A stretch of DNA of 64,000 nt from Methanococcus maripaludis. Its GTDB lineage: Archaea; AGJL01; Methanococci; Methanococcales; Methanococcaceae. The notes under the pieces are model-generated. The model saw only the letters and a program-made list of their open reading frames with translations, had not been told where the DNA came from and did no database searches. The translations under genes and the position numbers were made by a program. Shown here piece by piece: positions 1-10,435 of this stretch; the stretch's first letter is position 1; every line of letters begins with the position of its first letter. The stretch is from positions 376,340-440,339 of the forward strand of contig NZ_JACDUL010000001.1 in the NCBI RefSeq assembly GCF_013760955.1. Direction: 5' to 3'.

Positions 1-2
1 AA

Positions 3-926
3 AAAATGGCTGATTGGGTAATTTGCAGTGAAAATATTGTTAAATTAAAAGAAAATATCCAAAAATTTGAAAAAAAGCTAATTGACGATATCATATCCAC
101 AAGTGATGTTGTTGTTGCCACAAATTCCATGGCTGGAAGCGAGATTTTAGAAGATTACAAATTTGATGTTTGTGTAATCGATGAAGGAAGTCAGTCAATG
201 GAACCTTCCTCATTAATTCCAATTGTACTTTCTAGAAAATTGATTATTGCAGGAGATCACAAGCAACTTCCACCAACAGTCCTAAGTGAAGAATTGGAAC
301 TTAAAAAAACACTCTTCGAAAGGTTGATCAGTGAAAATCCCGATTTTTCAAAGATCCTTCAGGTCCAATACAGAATGAATGAAAAAATTATGGAATTTTC
401 AAATGAAATGTTCTACGAAAATAAACTTATCGCACACGAATCTGTAAAATCGCACAATCTGCTCGATATTGTAGAAAACGTCTCAAAAGAAGATAAAGAT
501 ATTGTAAACAAAAAACCGCTTCAGTTTATAAATGTGAACGGTCAGGAAAAACAGGACTCGTTTAAATCATCATATAACGTTGAAGAAGCTGAAAAAGTAG
601 ACGAAATAGTTTCAAAACTTCGAAAATATGAAATCCCCGTAAGTGTAATAACCCCGTATGATGCGCAGGTAAAATATATCTCTAACAAGTTAAACACTGA
701 TGAAATAGAAGTTAAATCCGTTGACGGGTTTCAGGGCCGAGAAAATGAAGTCATAGTAATATCTTTTGTCAGAACTGATAAAATGGGATTCTTAAAAGAC
801 CTAAGAAGATTAAACGTTGCAGTTACGAGGGCGAGACGAAAGTTGATAGTTGTCGGCTCCAAAAATTTGTTGATAAAGGACGATGCATACTCAAAATTTT
901 TAAATTGTTTCAATGATAACCGATAA
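3..926 (+). CDS. SF1 DNA/RNA helicase of the DNA2/SMUBP2 (Upf1-like) family, C-terminal part
   Basis: The reading frame is open to the left edge, so this is the 3' part of a longer gene. Visible helicase motifs in order are DEGSQ (motif II), GDHKQLPPT (motif III), QYRMN (motif IV), VDGFQGRE (motif V) and VAVTRAR (motif VI). This order is typical of the RecA2-containing half of DNA2/SMUBP2/Upf1-like superfamily 1B helicases. Motif I (Walker A) lies before the window. The protein should be a cytoplasmic ATP-dependent nucleic acid unwinding or remodelling enzyme; the precise substrate cannot be told from this fragment. Confidence 0.9.
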   Translation, partial: KMADWVICSENIVKLKENIQKFEKKLIDDIISTSDVVVATNSMAGSEILEDYKFDVCVIDEGSQSMEPSSLIPIVLSRKLIIAGDHKQLPPTVLSEELELKKTLFERLISENPDFSKILQVQYRMNEKIMEFSNEMFYENKLIAHESVKSHNLLDIVENVSKEDKDIVNKKPLQFINVNGQEKQDSFKSSYNVEEAEKVDEIVSKLRKYEIPVSVITPYDAQVKYISNKLNTDEIEVKSVDGFQGRENEVIVISFVRTDKMGFLKDLRRLNVAVTRARRKLIVVGSKNLLIKDDAYSKFLNCFNDNR

Positions 927-1003
927 TCAAAAGAAAAGATTGAATATTTCTCGAAATAATTAAAGAATACCGCTTTATTCCTTTTGTTTTTGCGACCGAA
1001 TGA

Positions 1004-1013
1004 TTTATATATG
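1004..1013 (+). promoter_or_regulatory. TATA box for pdaD
   Basis: A TTTATATATG element sits in a 181-bp gap after the helicase gene, about 95 bp before the first pdaD ATG. It fits the archaeal TATA consensus, and an AT-rich leader follows. The transcription start was not determined. Confidence 0.45.
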
Positions 1014-1107
1014 ATAATATTTTATTTAGTTTGCTAATTATTATTTTCTATTTTGTATAGCTATTTAAAACTTAAAAATTTAAAAAATACGAGAGGTGTC
1101 TATCCTT

Positions 1108-1602
1108 ATGATGAAAACAAGCGCAATACATTCCCCATTTGAAGCTCCAAATACAATTTCCCTTGTAGCTGGAACTGGAGATGCAAACAACCCACTTAAT
1201 GCTTTCGACATGTCACTGTTAGAATCCGGTATCGGAAACTTAAACTTGATCAGAATCAGCAGTATCATGCCACCAAAAGCAGCAATTATTCCACTCCCAA
1301 AAATCCCGCAAGGTTCACTTGTTCCTACCGCATACGGTTACCAAATAAGCGAAGTAAAAGGCGAAACCGTTGCAGCAGGTATCAGCGTTGCAGTTCCAAA
1401 AGATAAAGAATTATGTGGTCTTATCATGGAATACGAATGCATCGGCGGTAAGAAAGAGTGTGAAGACACAGTTAGAAACATGGCTAAAGAAGGTTTCGAA
1501 ATGAGAGGCTGGGAAATCGACGAAATCATTTCAATCGCTTCAGAACACACCGTTGAAAACATCGGATGTGCATTTGCAGCTGCAGCTCTCTGGTACAAAT
1601 AA
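1108..1602 (+). CDS. pdaD: Pyruvoyl-dependent arginine decarboxylase
   Basis: Makes agmatine from arginine, the first step of archaeal polyamine synthesis. The proenzyme cleaves itself between two serines in the motif RISSIMPP (Ser51-Ser52 here), giving a beta chain and a pyruvoyl-capped alpha chain. The conserved stretches FEMRGWE and [12 protein letters not shown] match the methanococcal family closely. GAGAGGTG at 1091-1098 serves as the ribosome binding site, so the ATG at 1108 (or the adjacent one at 1111) is preferred over the in-frame GTG at 1096, which lies inside the Shine-Dalgarno sequence. The other polyamine genes follow on the same strand. Confidence 0.95.
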   Translation: MMKTSAIHSPFEAPNTISLVAGTGDANNPLNAFDMSLLESGIGNLNLIRISSIMPPKAAIIPLPKIPQGSLVPTAYGYQISEVKGETVAAGISVAVPKDKELCGLIMEYECIGGKKECEDTVRNMAKEGFEMRGWEIDEIISIASEHTVENIGCAFAAAALWYK

Positions 1603-1729
1603 AATAATATACTTGTAAACAGAAACTATCATAAAATTTCACATATGTGGGATATTGAAACCATGATTTTAAACAAAACTGTCCAAAAAAACATAAACTA
1701 CAAAAAAAACGTGAAAAGAGGCGAGATCG

Positions 1730-2098
1730 TTGAAACAGTTAGGAAAACACATCATCCTCGAACTTTGGGGATGCGAGAATCAAGCCCTGGATGACCAGCC
1801 GGGCATAGAAAAAATGCTTGTTGACGCAGTAAAAGCATGCGGAGCTACATTAATCTGTGTAAAAACACACAAATTCTCACCCCAGGGGGTAACCGGGGTT
1901 GCAGTATTATCTGAAAGCCACATAAGTATTCACACGTGGCCTGAACTTGGATACGCTGCAATGGATGTATTTACCTGCGGAGAACACGTTGCTCCACACG
2001 ATACAATTCCAGAAATTCAGAAATTCTTAAAACCTGAAAAAATAGATGTTATGGATATAAAAAGAGGAATCATTGAAGTTGATGAGGTGAAAGAATGA
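1730..2098 (+). CDS. speD: S-adenosylmethionine decarboxylase proenzyme
   Basis: Produces decarboxylated SAM, the aminopropyl donor for spermidine. It is the short prokaryotic class of 122 residues. The self-cleavage site is Glu62-Ser63 within [13 protein letters not shown]; Ser63 becomes the pyruvoyl group, and His68 and Cys82 lie in conserved positions. It starts with TTG, placed behind AGAGGCGAG. Its stop overlaps the speE start (ATGA), so the two genes are translationally coupled. Confidence 0.95.
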   Translation: MKQLGKHIILELWGCENQALDDQPGIEKMLVDAVKACGATLICVKTHKFSPQGVTGVAVLSESHISIHTWPELGYAAMDVFTCGEHVAPHDTIPEIQKFLKPEKIDVMDIKRGIIEVDEVKE

Positions 2099-2937
2099 AA
2101 TTTGATGCATGGTACACAGAACCACAGACTGAAAATTTAAGCCTTTCGACCAAATTAAAAGATATCCTCTACGTTGGACAGTCCGAATATCAGGAAATTC
2201 AGGTTCTTGACACTTACGAATTTGGAAGAGTCCTGATTTTAGAAAACACGTACCAGACCAGTGAAAGAGATGAATTCATATACCACGAATTGATTTCACA
2301 TCCTGCACTATTTACTCACGGAAACCCTAAAAAAGTTCTTGTTATCGGCGGTGGAGATGGCGGAACTGTTAGGGAAGTTTTAAAACATAAAAGCGTTGAA
2401 AAAATAGACTTCGTCGAACTCGATGGACAGGTTGTAGAAGTTGCTAAAAAGTTCCTTCCAACTTTAAGCTGCGAAATAGACAACGAAAAAGTAAACACGA
2501 TCATCACGGACGGTATAAAATACGTTGCAGAAACTACTGAAAAATACGACGTAATCCTCGTAGACTGCCCAGACCCGGTTGGCCCTGCAGCAGGATTATT
2601 CGAAAAAGAGTTCTACAACAACCTCTTCAAATGTTTAAATGAAGACGGAATCATGGTTCAACAAACTGAAAGCCCGCTTTTACACGAAAAATTGATAAAT
2701 AAAATCAAAGGACACTTAAAAGATGCTGGCTTTTCAACGATTCGCCCACTTGTTTGCAGTATTCCAACATACCCAAGCGGATTCTGGAGCTTTACATTGG
2801 CTTCAAAGAAAAACGATCCCTTAACTTCAGATGTTTTGGAAATTGAAAACAAATTAAAAGACATGGCTACAAAATACTACGACCACGAAGTCCACAAAGG
2901 AGTATTTTTAGCTACACCCAGATACTTAAAAGATTAA
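2095..2937 (+). CDS. speE: Spermidine synthase (aminopropyltransferase)
   Basis: Transfers the aminopropyl group of decarboxylated SAM to putrescine and releases methylthioadenosine. The Rossmann core shows GGGDGG at residues 85-90, the acidic FVELD strand end at 106-110 and the catalytic DCPDPVGPA segment at 157-165. Length (280 aa) is normal for the family. It overlaps speD by four bases and directly precedes the agmatinase that supplies putrescine. Confidence 0.95.
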   Translation: MKFDAWYTEPQTENLSLSTKLKDILYVGQSEYQEIQVLDTYEFGRVLILENTYQTSERDEFIYHELISHPALFTHGNPKKVLVIGGGDGGTVREVLKHKSVEKIDFVELDGQVVEVAKKFLPTLSCEIDNEKVNTIITDGIKYVAETTEKYDVILVDCPDPVGPAAGLFEKEFYNNLFKCLNEDGIMVQQTESPLLHEKLINKIKGHLKDAGFSTIRPLVCSIPTYPSGFWSFTLASKKNDPLTSDVLEIENKLKDMATKYYDHEVHKGVFLATPRYLKD

Positions 2938-2977
2938 TTCCTACCTTTTTTATTGTTTATTTCTTTGGTGATATCAT

Positions 2978-3826
2978 ATGTATTTTGAAGATTACTCCAA
3001 GTTTATTGCCGCTTATGATAATTTTAACGATGCTGATTTTGTTATTTTTGGAATCCCATTTGATGCTACAACATCATACAAACCAGGAGCACGATTTGGG
3101 CCTGATGAAGTTAGAAACGCTTCTTGGGGCCTTGAAACGTTTAGCCCGATTTTAAAGAGAGATTTAATTGATGTAAAAATTTGCGACAAGTATAATCTTT
3201 TAATGGAAGGAAACCAGTCTGAAATTATAAATAGGGCATACAACGCTTCAAAAGAAATTTTAGAAGCTAAAAAAATCCCTGTAATGATTGGCGGGGAACA
3301 CTCTGTAACTTACCCAGTTGTAAAAGCTGTGAAATCGGTTTATGATGACTTTGCAGTAATTCACTTTGATGCTCACTGCGATTTAAGGGACGAATACATG
3401 GGAAATGAGCAGTCCCATGCAAGTGTAATACGAAGAACTTACGATTTAACAAAAGATATCTTCCAATTTGGAATTAGAAGTGGCGACCATGACGAATGGG
3501 AATTTGGATGGGAAAATACCAATATTTCAATGGAAATGCCTACAAAAGACGATATCAAAACGATTAAAGAACTTGAAAAACCAGTTTACGTAACAATCGA
3601 CATTGATGTACTCGATCCTGCATTTGTACCAGGAACTGGGACTCCAGAACCTTGCGGGTTTACTCCAAAAGAACTTATAAACTCACTTTATCTTTTGGAA
3701 GAAATTAAGGAAAAAATTGTTGGTTTTGACGTGGTTGAAGTTTCACCTCATTACGACATTGGCAAGATTACATCTGTTACGGCAGCAAAAATCATTCGTG
3801 AATTGATACTCACCATAAGCAAATAA
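2978..3826 (+). CDS. speB: Agmatinase
   Basis: Hydrolyses agmatine to putrescine and urea, completing the arginine-to-putrescine route with PdaD. It is a member of the ureohydrolase (arginase) fold with the Mn-binding motifs GGEHS (105-109), DAHCD (131-135) and DIDVLD (208-213). GGTGAT about six bases upstream supports the ATG. Arginase and formiminoglutamase are in the same family, but the pathway context with pdaD, speD and speE argues for agmatinase. Confidence 0.92.
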   Translation: MYFEDYSKFIAAYDNFNDADFVIFGIPFDATTSYKPGARFGPDEVRNASWGLETFSPILKRDLIDVKICDKYNLLMEGNQSEIINRAYNASKEILEAKKIPVMIGGEHSVTYPVVKAVKSVYDDFAVIHFDAHCDLRDEYMGNEQSHASVIRRTYDLTKDIFQFGIRSGDHDEWEFGWENTNISMEMPTKDDIKTIKELEKPVYVTIDIDVLDPAFVPGTGTPEPCGFTPKELINSLYLLEEIKEKIVGFDVVEVSPHYDIGKITSVTAAKIIRELILTISK

Positions 3827-3928
3827 TACGTCAATATTCGCAAAAATACGCGTTAATTCAAAATCAAATGTTAAAATTTAAATATAAAAATAAACATATC
3901 TGTAAAAAGTAAGAATCGTGGTGATATT

Positions 3929-4171
3929 TTGGTATCTGATAATGTAATGAAAACTATTGAGGAAATAGAATCACAAATCTCCCAAGACACTAGGTACATT
4001 GAACTTGTAACAACTGTCGAATATTTAATAGGTCTCGTTGTGGACGACAAAAAGGAAACATTTAGAAAAGCTTTAAACGATGCTGAAAACGTTGAAGACG
4101 TAAAAGAAGTATTAAACGCTATAAAATTACAGATAGGATCCCAAGGCGCTAAGAAATACCTCGGAATTTAA
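3929..4171 (+). CDS. Small conserved helical protein of unknown function
   Basis: An 80-residue acidic protein predicted to be mostly helical, with no signal peptide or membrane segment and no motif I recognise. The TTG start is backed by a GGTGAT ribosome binding site seven bases upstream, the same arrangement used by well-identified neighbours such as pyk. It stands alone between speB and a convergent transporter gene. Confidence 0.7.
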   Translation: MVSDNVMKTIEEIESQISQDTRYIELVTTVEYLIGLVVDDKKETFRKALNDAENVEDVKEVLNAIKLQIGSQGAKKYLGI

Positions 4172-4193
4172 TTTAACTTATTTTTATTCTATT

Positions 4194-4607
4194 TTAACTG
4201 TTAATTGAGAGTACAATTACTCCACTTAAAATCATTACAATCCCGGCTATTTGCGGGTATGTTAACTGCTCTTTTAAAAAAATTACTGCTAAAATCGTGG
4301 TTATTGCAGGCCCGATAGATGATAATGGTACCACAAAACTTGCTTTTCCCTTGTTAAGTCCATAATAAAGTGCAAGTGTTCCAAGTATTACCAAAACTGC
4401 GGCAATTACTCCGTAAATTAAAACTTTATTTGGATAATCGAGTAGATTCCGGCACTTTCCACCAAATAATATAACACATAAAAAAATTCCAACGATATTT
4501 ACAATGATCCACTGAAGATACGGATCCTCATTTGAAACAATTTTTGCAAAAAAAGTACCCACGCCATATAATACTGCAGCGATCAGTCCAATAAGTACGC
4601 CGTCCAT
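4194..4607 (-). CDS. EamA-family small transporter, single-repeat membrane protein
   Basis: A 137-residue protein with about five hydrophobic segments. The C-terminal pattern (PLSSIGPAITTILAVIFLKE followed by a final hydrophobic helix) is typical of the EamA/DMT drug-metabolite transporter repeat. At half the size of the usual 10-TM protein it would have to act as a dimer. The substrate is unknown. It lies just downstream of serA on the same strand. Confidence 0.8.
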   Translation of the reverse strand: MDGVLIGLIAAVLYGVGTFFAKIVSNEDPYLQWIIVNIVGIFLCVILFGGKCRNLLDYPNKVLIYGVIAAVLVILGTLALYYGLNKGKASFVVPLSSIGPAITTILAVIFLKEQLTYPQIAGIVMILSGVIVLSINS

Positions 4608-4634
4608 ACCCGCCCCTCAAAAAAAATTGAAAAA

Positions 4635-6206
4635 TTAAATGTTTATTGATTTTACAGCCCGTACATTTTCTATTTTCTGGATTTCTTCCATTACATCATC
4701 TGAAATCATGTGGTCAACATCCAAGAACATAATACTGTGTCCTCCAGGCTCTCTTCTTCCAACTTGCATTCCTGCAATGTTTATTCCGTGTTCACCAAGG
4801 AGTACTCCAACTTTTCCAACCATTCCCGGTCTGTCGATGTGTTTTATTATACAGATTGTTCCTTCAGGTTTTATATCCATTCTGTATCCGTTGATTTCCC
4901 TGAAAACAATTTCATTGTGTTCGATGCTTCCAATTATCGAAATTTCATCATTTAATCCTTTAGCAACAATCTTTATTGAATTCCCATAATCGCTTTCAGA
5001 CATTGTGCCTTCTGCAATTTTGATGTTTCTGCTTTTCGCAATTACTGGAGCGTTTACTAAATTAACACCTGCAAGTAATATTGGTGCTAATATGCCTTTT
5101 AAAAATGACCTTTTAATTATTTCGGTCTTTTCATTTGCAAGTCCGCCCATGTAGGTGATTTCCAAAAGTTCTATTGAATTGTCAAGGTATTGTATTGCCA
5201 TAGAACCCATTTTTTCTGCTAAAATCATGTAAGGTTTTAATTTTTTCATTTTTTCGGTTGGAACCATTGGAAGGTTTACAACGTTTTCAGCAGATTCGCC
5301 TTTTAAAATTTTAACAGTTTGCTCTGCAACAATTGTCCCTGCGCTTAACTGTGCTTCTTCTGTTGAAGCTCCCTGGTGAGGAGTTCCAATTAAATTATTG
5401 AGTGTTAAAAGAGGACTGTCTTTTGGAGGTTCCTGCTCAAATACATCCAATCCCGCTGCTTTAATTTTTCCACTGCTAAGTGCATCATAGAGTGCAGCTT
5501 CGTCAATTAAACCGCCTCTTGCACAGTTCATAATAACCATGTTGCTTTTCATGAGTGCAATCTGATCTTTTCCAATCATGTGTTTTGTTTTCGGAGTTAA
5601 TGGAACGTGAAGTGTTATAAAATCACTTGCTGCACAGAGTTCATCTACAGTTAACAATTTTATTCCAAGTTCTGATGCAACATCTTCTGGAATATATGGG
5701 TCATATGCAACAATTGTCATTCCAAATGCTTGAGCTCTTTTTGCAACTTGCTGTCCAATTCTTCCAAGTCCAACAATACCAAGCGTTTTTCCGTAAATTT
5801 CCATACCTTTAAATGATTTCCTGTCCCATTCGCCTTTTTTAATTGATGCAGTAGCCTGAGGGATGTTTCTTGCTGCTGAAAGCATCATACCAAATAAAAG
5901 CTCTGCAACTGATATTGATGATGCATCTGGTGCGTTTACCACAACTACTCCTTTTTCAGTTGCAGCATCCAAATCAACGTTATCTACACCAACCCCAGCT
6001 CTTGCAATGACTTTTAAATTTTCTGATGCTTCGATAATTTCTCTTGTAACGGTTGTTCCACTTCTAACTACCAGAGCATCTGCATCTTTAATTTTTAATT
6101 TTATCTCTTCAACTGTTAACCCGGTTGCTACTTCGACCTCGCCTGCCTGTTTTAAAATCTCAACGGCACTCTCGTGAAGCGGGTCTGTTATAAGTACTTT
6201 TGACAT
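4635..6206 (-). CDS. serA: D-3-phosphoglycerate dehydrogenase
   Basis: First enzyme of serine biosynthesis, oxidising 3-phosphoglycerate with NAD. The 523-residue long form has a Rossmann GLGRIG at 146-151, catalytic Arg230 in NCARGG, Glu259 and His277 in TPHQGAST. An allosteric substrate-binding domain and a C-terminal ACT domain (around 450-523, [11 protein letters not shown]) follow. The ATG is preceded by GGTGATT. It is divergent from carA, and the 144-bp gap should hold both promoters. Confidence 0.96.
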   Translation of the reverse strand: MSKVLITDPLHESAVEILKQAGEVEVATGLTVEEIKLKIKDADALVVRSGTTVTREIIEASENLKVIARAGVGVDNVDLDAATEKGVVVVNAPDASSISVAELLFGMMLSAARNIPQATASIKKGEWDRKSFKGMEIYGKTLGIVGLGRIGQQVAKRAQAFGMTIVAYDPYIPEDVASELGIKLLTVDELCAASDFITLHVPLTPKTKHMIGKDQIALMKSNMVIMNCARGGLIDEAALYDALSSGKIKAAGLDVFEQEPPKDSPLLTLNNLIGTPHQGASTEEAQLSAGTIVAEQTVKILKGESAENVVNLPMVPTEKMKKLKPYMILAEKMGSMAIQYLDNSIELLEITYMGGLANEKTEIIKRSFLKGILAPILLAGVNLVNAPVIAKSRNIKIAEGTMSESDYGNSIKIVAKGLNDEISIIGSIEHNEIVFREINGYRMDIKPEGTICIIKHIDRPGMVGKVGVLLGEHGINIAGMQVGRREPGGHSIMFLDVDHMISDDVMEEIQKIENVRAVKSINI

Positions 6207-6350
6207 TTAATCACCTAAATGAATACACAATTACTACACATCTCAATTTAACACAAAATAGTTATGGTTAATAATTTAAATAATTACTCAAACTAACCTA
6301 ACAGATAAATATCATGATAACAAACTTATAGAAAAATTACGGTGGAATTG

Positions 6351-7451
6351 ATGTACGGAATTTTAGTTTTGGAAGACGGCACCATCATCAGAGGGGATGG
6401 ATTTGGTGCAGAAGCCGAAGTGCTCGGTGAACTCGTATTTAACACTTCCATGACAGGATATGTTGAGATATTAACTGACCCCTCATACAAGGGCCAGATT
6501 ATTACAATGACTTATCCTTTGGAAGGAAATTACGGTGTTGAAAAGGAATGGTTTGAAAGTGACGGAATTAAAGCAGAAGGATTCGTTGTAAAAGATATGA
6601 CTGGATTAGAACTCGACGAATTTTTAAAAGAATACAATATTCCGGGAATTTCAGGCGTAGACACGAGATATATTACAAGAAAAATAAGATCAAAAGGAGT
6701 TATTAGATCCCTCTTAAAAACGTCCACCAACCCGATAACTAAAGATGAAGAAACAGAATTAATTAAAAAAGTAGTAGAATACCCAGATATTTCAGAAATC
6801 GACCTTGTTCCTGAAGTGTCCACTAAAGAAACAGTTACATACAACGCAGAAAATGAAAAAACAAGTTGCGTCCTTATCGATTGCGGAGTAAAACAGAGCA
6901 TTGTAAACTGCCTCGTTGAAAGGGGATGCAGTGTTATAAAAGTTCCATACAACTCTAAAAAAGAAGAAATTTTATCATACAACCCAGACTTTGTACTTGT
7001 TTCAAACGGCCCTGGAGACCCTGAAAACATGCTTGAAACGGTAGATACCGTTAAAAATTTAATTGGAACACTCCCAGTTACAGGAATTTGCCTTGGCCAC
7101 CAGCTAATTACAATAGCACTTGGAGGAAAAACCTACAAGTTAAAATTCGGCCACAGGGGCGGAAACCAGCCTGTAAAAGATATTGAGTCTGGAAAAGTGT
7201 ACATCACATCCCAAAACCACGGATTTGCTACTGATGATAAAATAGTTCCAGCAGGTTCAGAACTGATGCACATGAATTTAAACGATGATACAGTTGAAGG
7301 AATAAGAAAAATTGAATCAGAAGACATCAAAAATACAGTGTGGAGTGTTCAGTACCACCCAGAAGCAGGTCCTGGTCCACATGATGCTAGATTCCTCTTT
7401 GATGAAATGGTTGAACTTGGAATTAAGTTTAAAGCAGAAAAAGCATACTAA
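6351..7451 (+). CDS. carA: Carbamoyl-phosphate synthase small (glutaminase) subunit
   Basis: Supplies ammonia from glutamine for carbamoyl phosphate (pyrimidines and arginine). It has an N-terminal CPSase small-subunit domain ([16 protein letters not shown]) and a class I amidotransferase domain with the triad Cys247 (GICLGHQ), His336 and Glu338 ([10 protein letters not shown]). The in-frame GTG at 6342 is part of the GGTGGA ribosome binding site, so the ATG at 6351 is chosen. The carB partner is not adjacent. Confidence 0.95.
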   Translation: MYGILVLEDGTIIRGDGFGAEAEVLGELVFNTSMTGYVEILTDPSYKGQIITMTYPLEGNYGVEKEWFESDGIKAEGFVVKDMTGLELDEFLKEYNIPGISGVDTRYITRKIRSKGVIRSLLKTSTNPITKDEETELIKKVVEYPDISEIDLVPEVSTKETVTYNAENEKTSCVLIDCGVKQSIVNCLVERGCSVIKVPYNSKKEEILSYNPDFVLVSNGPGDPENMLETVDTVKNLIGTLPVTGICLGHQLITIALGGKTYKLKFGHRGGNQPVKDIESGKVYITSQNHGFATDDKIVPAGSELMHMNLNDDTVEGIRKIESEDIKNTVWSVQYHPEAGPGPHDARFLFDEMVELGIKFKAEKAY

Positions 7452-7537
7452 CTTTTTCAAAACTATTACTTTTTTAAAAATTTAATATAACTTTTGAATA
7501 TAATTTTATTTTTTACGTTAAAATCAAAGGAAAAACT

Positions 7538-8323
7538 ATGGATCCACAAATTAAAACCACTGCTCTTGAATCTTCAAAAAAAGCCCTTGATTTAACCTAT
7601 CAAAAAAATGAAATTTCAAAAGAAATTTATGAAAAATTACTGGAACTTCACAAAGTTAGAAACAAGGATTTTGATGAATTTTTAGCATATCTAACAAGCC
7701 ATAAAACAGATCCAAATCTGGAAAAAGAAAAAGCAGTGGTTGCATTTAGTGGGGGCGTAGATAGTACTACATCAATAATTATTGCAAATCAAATTTTTGA
7801 AATTTGTGCAGTTACAGTGCGTTCTAAATATATAATGGATGCGGAAACTGAAAAGAATGTATCGAAACTTGCAAGCGTGTTAGATGTTTCACACGAATTT
7901 ATCGATGTGAACTTGGATTCTATTTTTGAAGATACAAAATCTGGAAAATACCACCCCTGCGGGAGATGCCACAGCACAGTTGAATCTGAAATTTTAAATT
8001 ACGCTGAAAAAAATGATATAAGCTATATAATATATGGAGATATGCTTTCAATTGGTTATTTATCAATTAAAAAACTCGATAATAAAATTATTCGTCTAAA
8101 TATTCTATCATTTTTATCACTGGCAAAGGATGAAAGCAGAACTATTTTAAAAGAGTTTAACATTAATATAAACCAGTCTTACGGCTGTCAGCTGATTAAA
8201 AAAGCGCATAAACATAAAAGTATGCAGAAATTTACAATTCAAAGAATTTTAAGAGAAGTTAGGGCCCAAGTAATAACTCCAGAAGAGGGTTTGAAAAATA
8301 TACTCGATGTTGTTAAAATGTAA
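7538..8323 (+). CDS. PP-loop superfamily ATP pyrophosphatase, function unknown
   Basis: The PP-loop signature SGGVDSTTS lies near residue 70, after a helical N-terminal extension. A CGRC cysteine pair around residue 145 and a third conserved-looking cysteine (YGCQ) follow, as in adenylating sulfurtransferases and tRNA thiolation enzymes. The enzyme probably adenylates a substrate before sulfur or nitrogen transfer. I cannot assign it to LarE, ThiI or TtuA with confidence. It converges with cbiG with no gap between the stops. Confidence 0.75.
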   Translation: MDPQIKTTALESSKKALDLTYQKNEISKEIYEKLLELHKVRNKDFDEFLAYLTSHKTDPNLEKEKAVVAFSGGVDSTTSIIIANQIFEICAVTVRSKYIMDAETEKNVSKLASVLDVSHEFIDVNLDSIFEDTKSGKYHPCGRCHSTVESEILNYAEKNDISYIIYGDMLSIGYLSIKKLDNKIIRLNILSFLSLAKDESRTILKEFNININQSYGCQLIKKAHKHKSMQKFTIQRILREVRAQVITPEEGLKNILDVVKM

Positions 8324-9298
8324 CTACTTTACTGCAATTGAAACAGAAACTCCGTCTTTTTTCATTTTATTTAAAACAATATTTTTCATTTCAAAATTGG
8401 TTTCTCCAGTAAGTTTTAAAATTCCAAGAATTGCGCAGGGTTCACAAACTCCGTAAGTTCCAATCGTTTTAAACACAAAATCAGAACGATTTAAAGACAT
8501 TTTTGAATAAATTTCATTTATTTCATCGATTTCAAATATAAACAGACTTTTACCAAATCTTTCAGCAGTTTTCAAAATTCCAGATTCATCTTTTTTAATG
8601 GATACCGTTGAAAAGGAATCGATTCTCCATGTAGGAATGTCCCTTAAATAAAGCGCTTTTTTAACTGCCCAATACACTTTATTCGTTTCAATATTTTTTC
8701 TCGAACCTAATCCCAGACTTACAGTTTTTGGTTCTAAAAGTATATCATCAACTGAAACATAATTTTCGTTGTGAAAAGAAACATTGTAAGAATTTAATAA
8801 CTTTTTAGAAGCTTTCCAGGATTTCGGAATAATTAAATCGGGTTTTTCAGATAAAACTTTTTTATTTATCAAAAGTATATCTTTTTTCAATGGATTTTCT
8901 AAAAAATAAATTTTTGATAGTTCATCAATCCCAATTTTTCCGTTAACGTCTGTTGCAGTTGTTTTAACAACATTCAAATTCAAAGAATTTCCGATTAAAT
9001 CTGAAAAATAGTTTCCACCACCTATGTGGTTTGAGAGAAGCGGTACTACGTATTTTTTTGATTCGTCCATCAAAATTACAAAAGGGTCTTTTAATTTATC
9101 ATTTTGAATTTCTGTAATGTATTTTCTCAAAACAATTCCTGAAGCCATTATAAAGATAAACCCGGTTTCGTTTCCAGTTATTTCAAAATCTTTTATATTA
9201 AAAACTTCGTTATCATAAAAATAGTAATCAAAAACCGATTTTACATCGTTTGCCAGTTTTTTGGCATTTTCTGTAATGTAAACAATTTTTATCATCAT
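8324..9298 (-). CDS. cbiG: Cobalt-precorrin-5A hydrolase, CbiG-like
   Basis: Opens the delta-lactone of cobalt-precorrin-5A in the anaerobic cobamide pathway, which methanogens need for methyltransfer corrinoids. Supporting features are LLSNHIGGGN near residue 87 (N-terminal/central domain), GLGSRKN near 197 (start of the C-terminal domain) and GVCEPCAIL near 285. Two adjacent ATGs occur (9298 and 9295); the GGGG upstream does not decide between them. It follows trpS on the same strand. Confidence 0.88.
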   Translation of the reverse strand: MMIKIVYITENAKKLANDVKSVFDYYFYDNEVFNIKDFEITGNETGFIFIMASGIVLRKYITEIQNDKLKDPFVILMDESKKYVVPLLSNHIGGGNYFSDLIGNSLNLNVVKTTATDVNGKIGIDELSKIYFLENPLKKDILLINKKVLSEKPDLIIPKSWKASKKLLNSYNVSFHNENYVSVDDILLEPKTVSLGLGSRKNIETNKVYWAVKKALYLRDIPTWRIDSFSTVSIKKDESGILKTAERFGKSLFIFEIDEINEIYSKMSLNRSDFVFKTIGTYGVCEPCAILGILKLTGETNFEMKNIVLNKMKKDGVSVSIAVK

Positions 9299-9334
9299 AA
9301 CCCCAAAAGATGAAATTTCAAAAAATAATTAATT

Positions 9335-10408
9335 TTAAAGAAGTTTTGCAGCAACTTCTTTTGCCTGCTCTCTTTTTTCATGTAAATCAGTCATGAACTC
9401 AACTAATTTTTGGTAGCATTCTTTTTTACAGGTTCCACAGGTTAATTCCCCGCTTTTACATTGTTCATATAATTTTTTAAGTTCTTTATCATCTTCTATT
9501 AAGTGGTAAGTGTATAATTCATATACAACACACTCTTCAGGAACTCCACCAAGTTTTTTCTGCTCTTCGAGAGTCTCCCGTCCACCAGTTTTGCATGACA
9601 TGACTTTTTTCTTAAATGATTTTGTAGGTTCATCTGAAAGATATATTGCAGTTTCAGGCTTTGATGAACTCATTTTTCCGCCTAAAAGACCAGTTATAAA
9701 TCTGTGATAAGTTGAAGATGGCGCAATAAATTTAAAATCTTTGTATCTTCCCGCAATATCTCTTGTAAGCCTTATATGCGGATCCTGGTCAATTCCAACT
9801 GGAACTACAACGGGAACCTTTTTTTCAAGCTGAGGATGGAGTATATCTGCAACCTGAACAATTGGTGCAAAAACGTGCCCGATGTTTGTTTCTCCACCAA
9901 ATCCGTAAATTCCCCTCATTTCAGTGAAATTCACCCGTTTAGAAAGTCGCATTGCAAGGTCTTTTACTGTTTCATTTTTTGATTGCAAATAAACATTGAT
10001 TTCGGGATCGAGTCCTAAAGCGATGTAATTTGTTATGTATTCTTCAATTGCAAGCTTTTTAGTGGTTTCAAAATCCATTCCTCTTGCCCAGTAAGCCTCT
10101 AAATCAGCAATTGGAATGTATATATCTGCGCCATATTTTTGGTAGTATAAAAGCTGGTCAACAACCATTTTATGTCCAAAATGCATTTTTCCAGAGGGCA
10201 TCATGCCTGAAACTACGGTAAAGTCTTTTCCGTTGTTCATTGCATCTGCAATTTTTTGAAAATCCCTGTGCCCAAACACAATCCCTCTTTTCATGAAGCT
10301 GTGCGGTTCTTTTAACGTGTTTACAATTTCTGAAATTGGATTTACACCAAATTGCTCCATTGTTTTTTTATAGTCCAAATCGTCTGAAACATCCCAAGGA
10401 GTAATCAA
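9335..10408 (-). CDS. trpS: Tryptophanyl-tRNA synthetase, archaeal type
   Basis: Class I aminoacyl-tRNA synthetase for tryptophan. The HIGH-like motif appears as SGKMHFGHKM and the KMSKS-like motif as KMSSSKP. A cysteine cluster near the C terminus (CGTCKKEC) may bind a metal or Fe-S cluster. The start is TTG with AAGGTGA upstream. At 357 residues it is close to the usual archaeal/eukaryotic-type length. Confidence 0.95.
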   Translation of the reverse strand: MITPWDVSDDLDYKKTMEQFGVNPISEIVNTLKEPHSFMKRGIVFGHRDFQKIADAMNNGKDFTVVSGMMPSGKMHFGHKMVVDQLLYYQKYGADIYIPIADLEAYWARGMDFETTKKLAIEEYITNYIALGLDPEINVYLQSKNETVKDLAMRLSKRVNFTEMRGIYGFGGETNIGHVFAPIVQVADILHPQLEKKVPVVVPVGIDQDPHIRLTRDIAGRYKDFKFIAPSSTYHRFITGLLGGKMSSSKPETAIYLSDEPTKSFKKKVMSCKTGGRETLEEQKKLGGVPEECVVYELYTYHLIEDDKELKKLYEQCKSGELTCGTCKKECYQKLVEFMTDLHEKREQAKEVAAKLL

Positions 10409-10435
10409 TATTTCACCTTAATTAAATCAAATAAC

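Noticed and set aside
6530-7030. Long minus-strand ORF (166 codons) antisense to carA
   Set aside because: It is a shadow of carA, which is a full, motif-complete gene; the antisense product has no ribosome site or family features.
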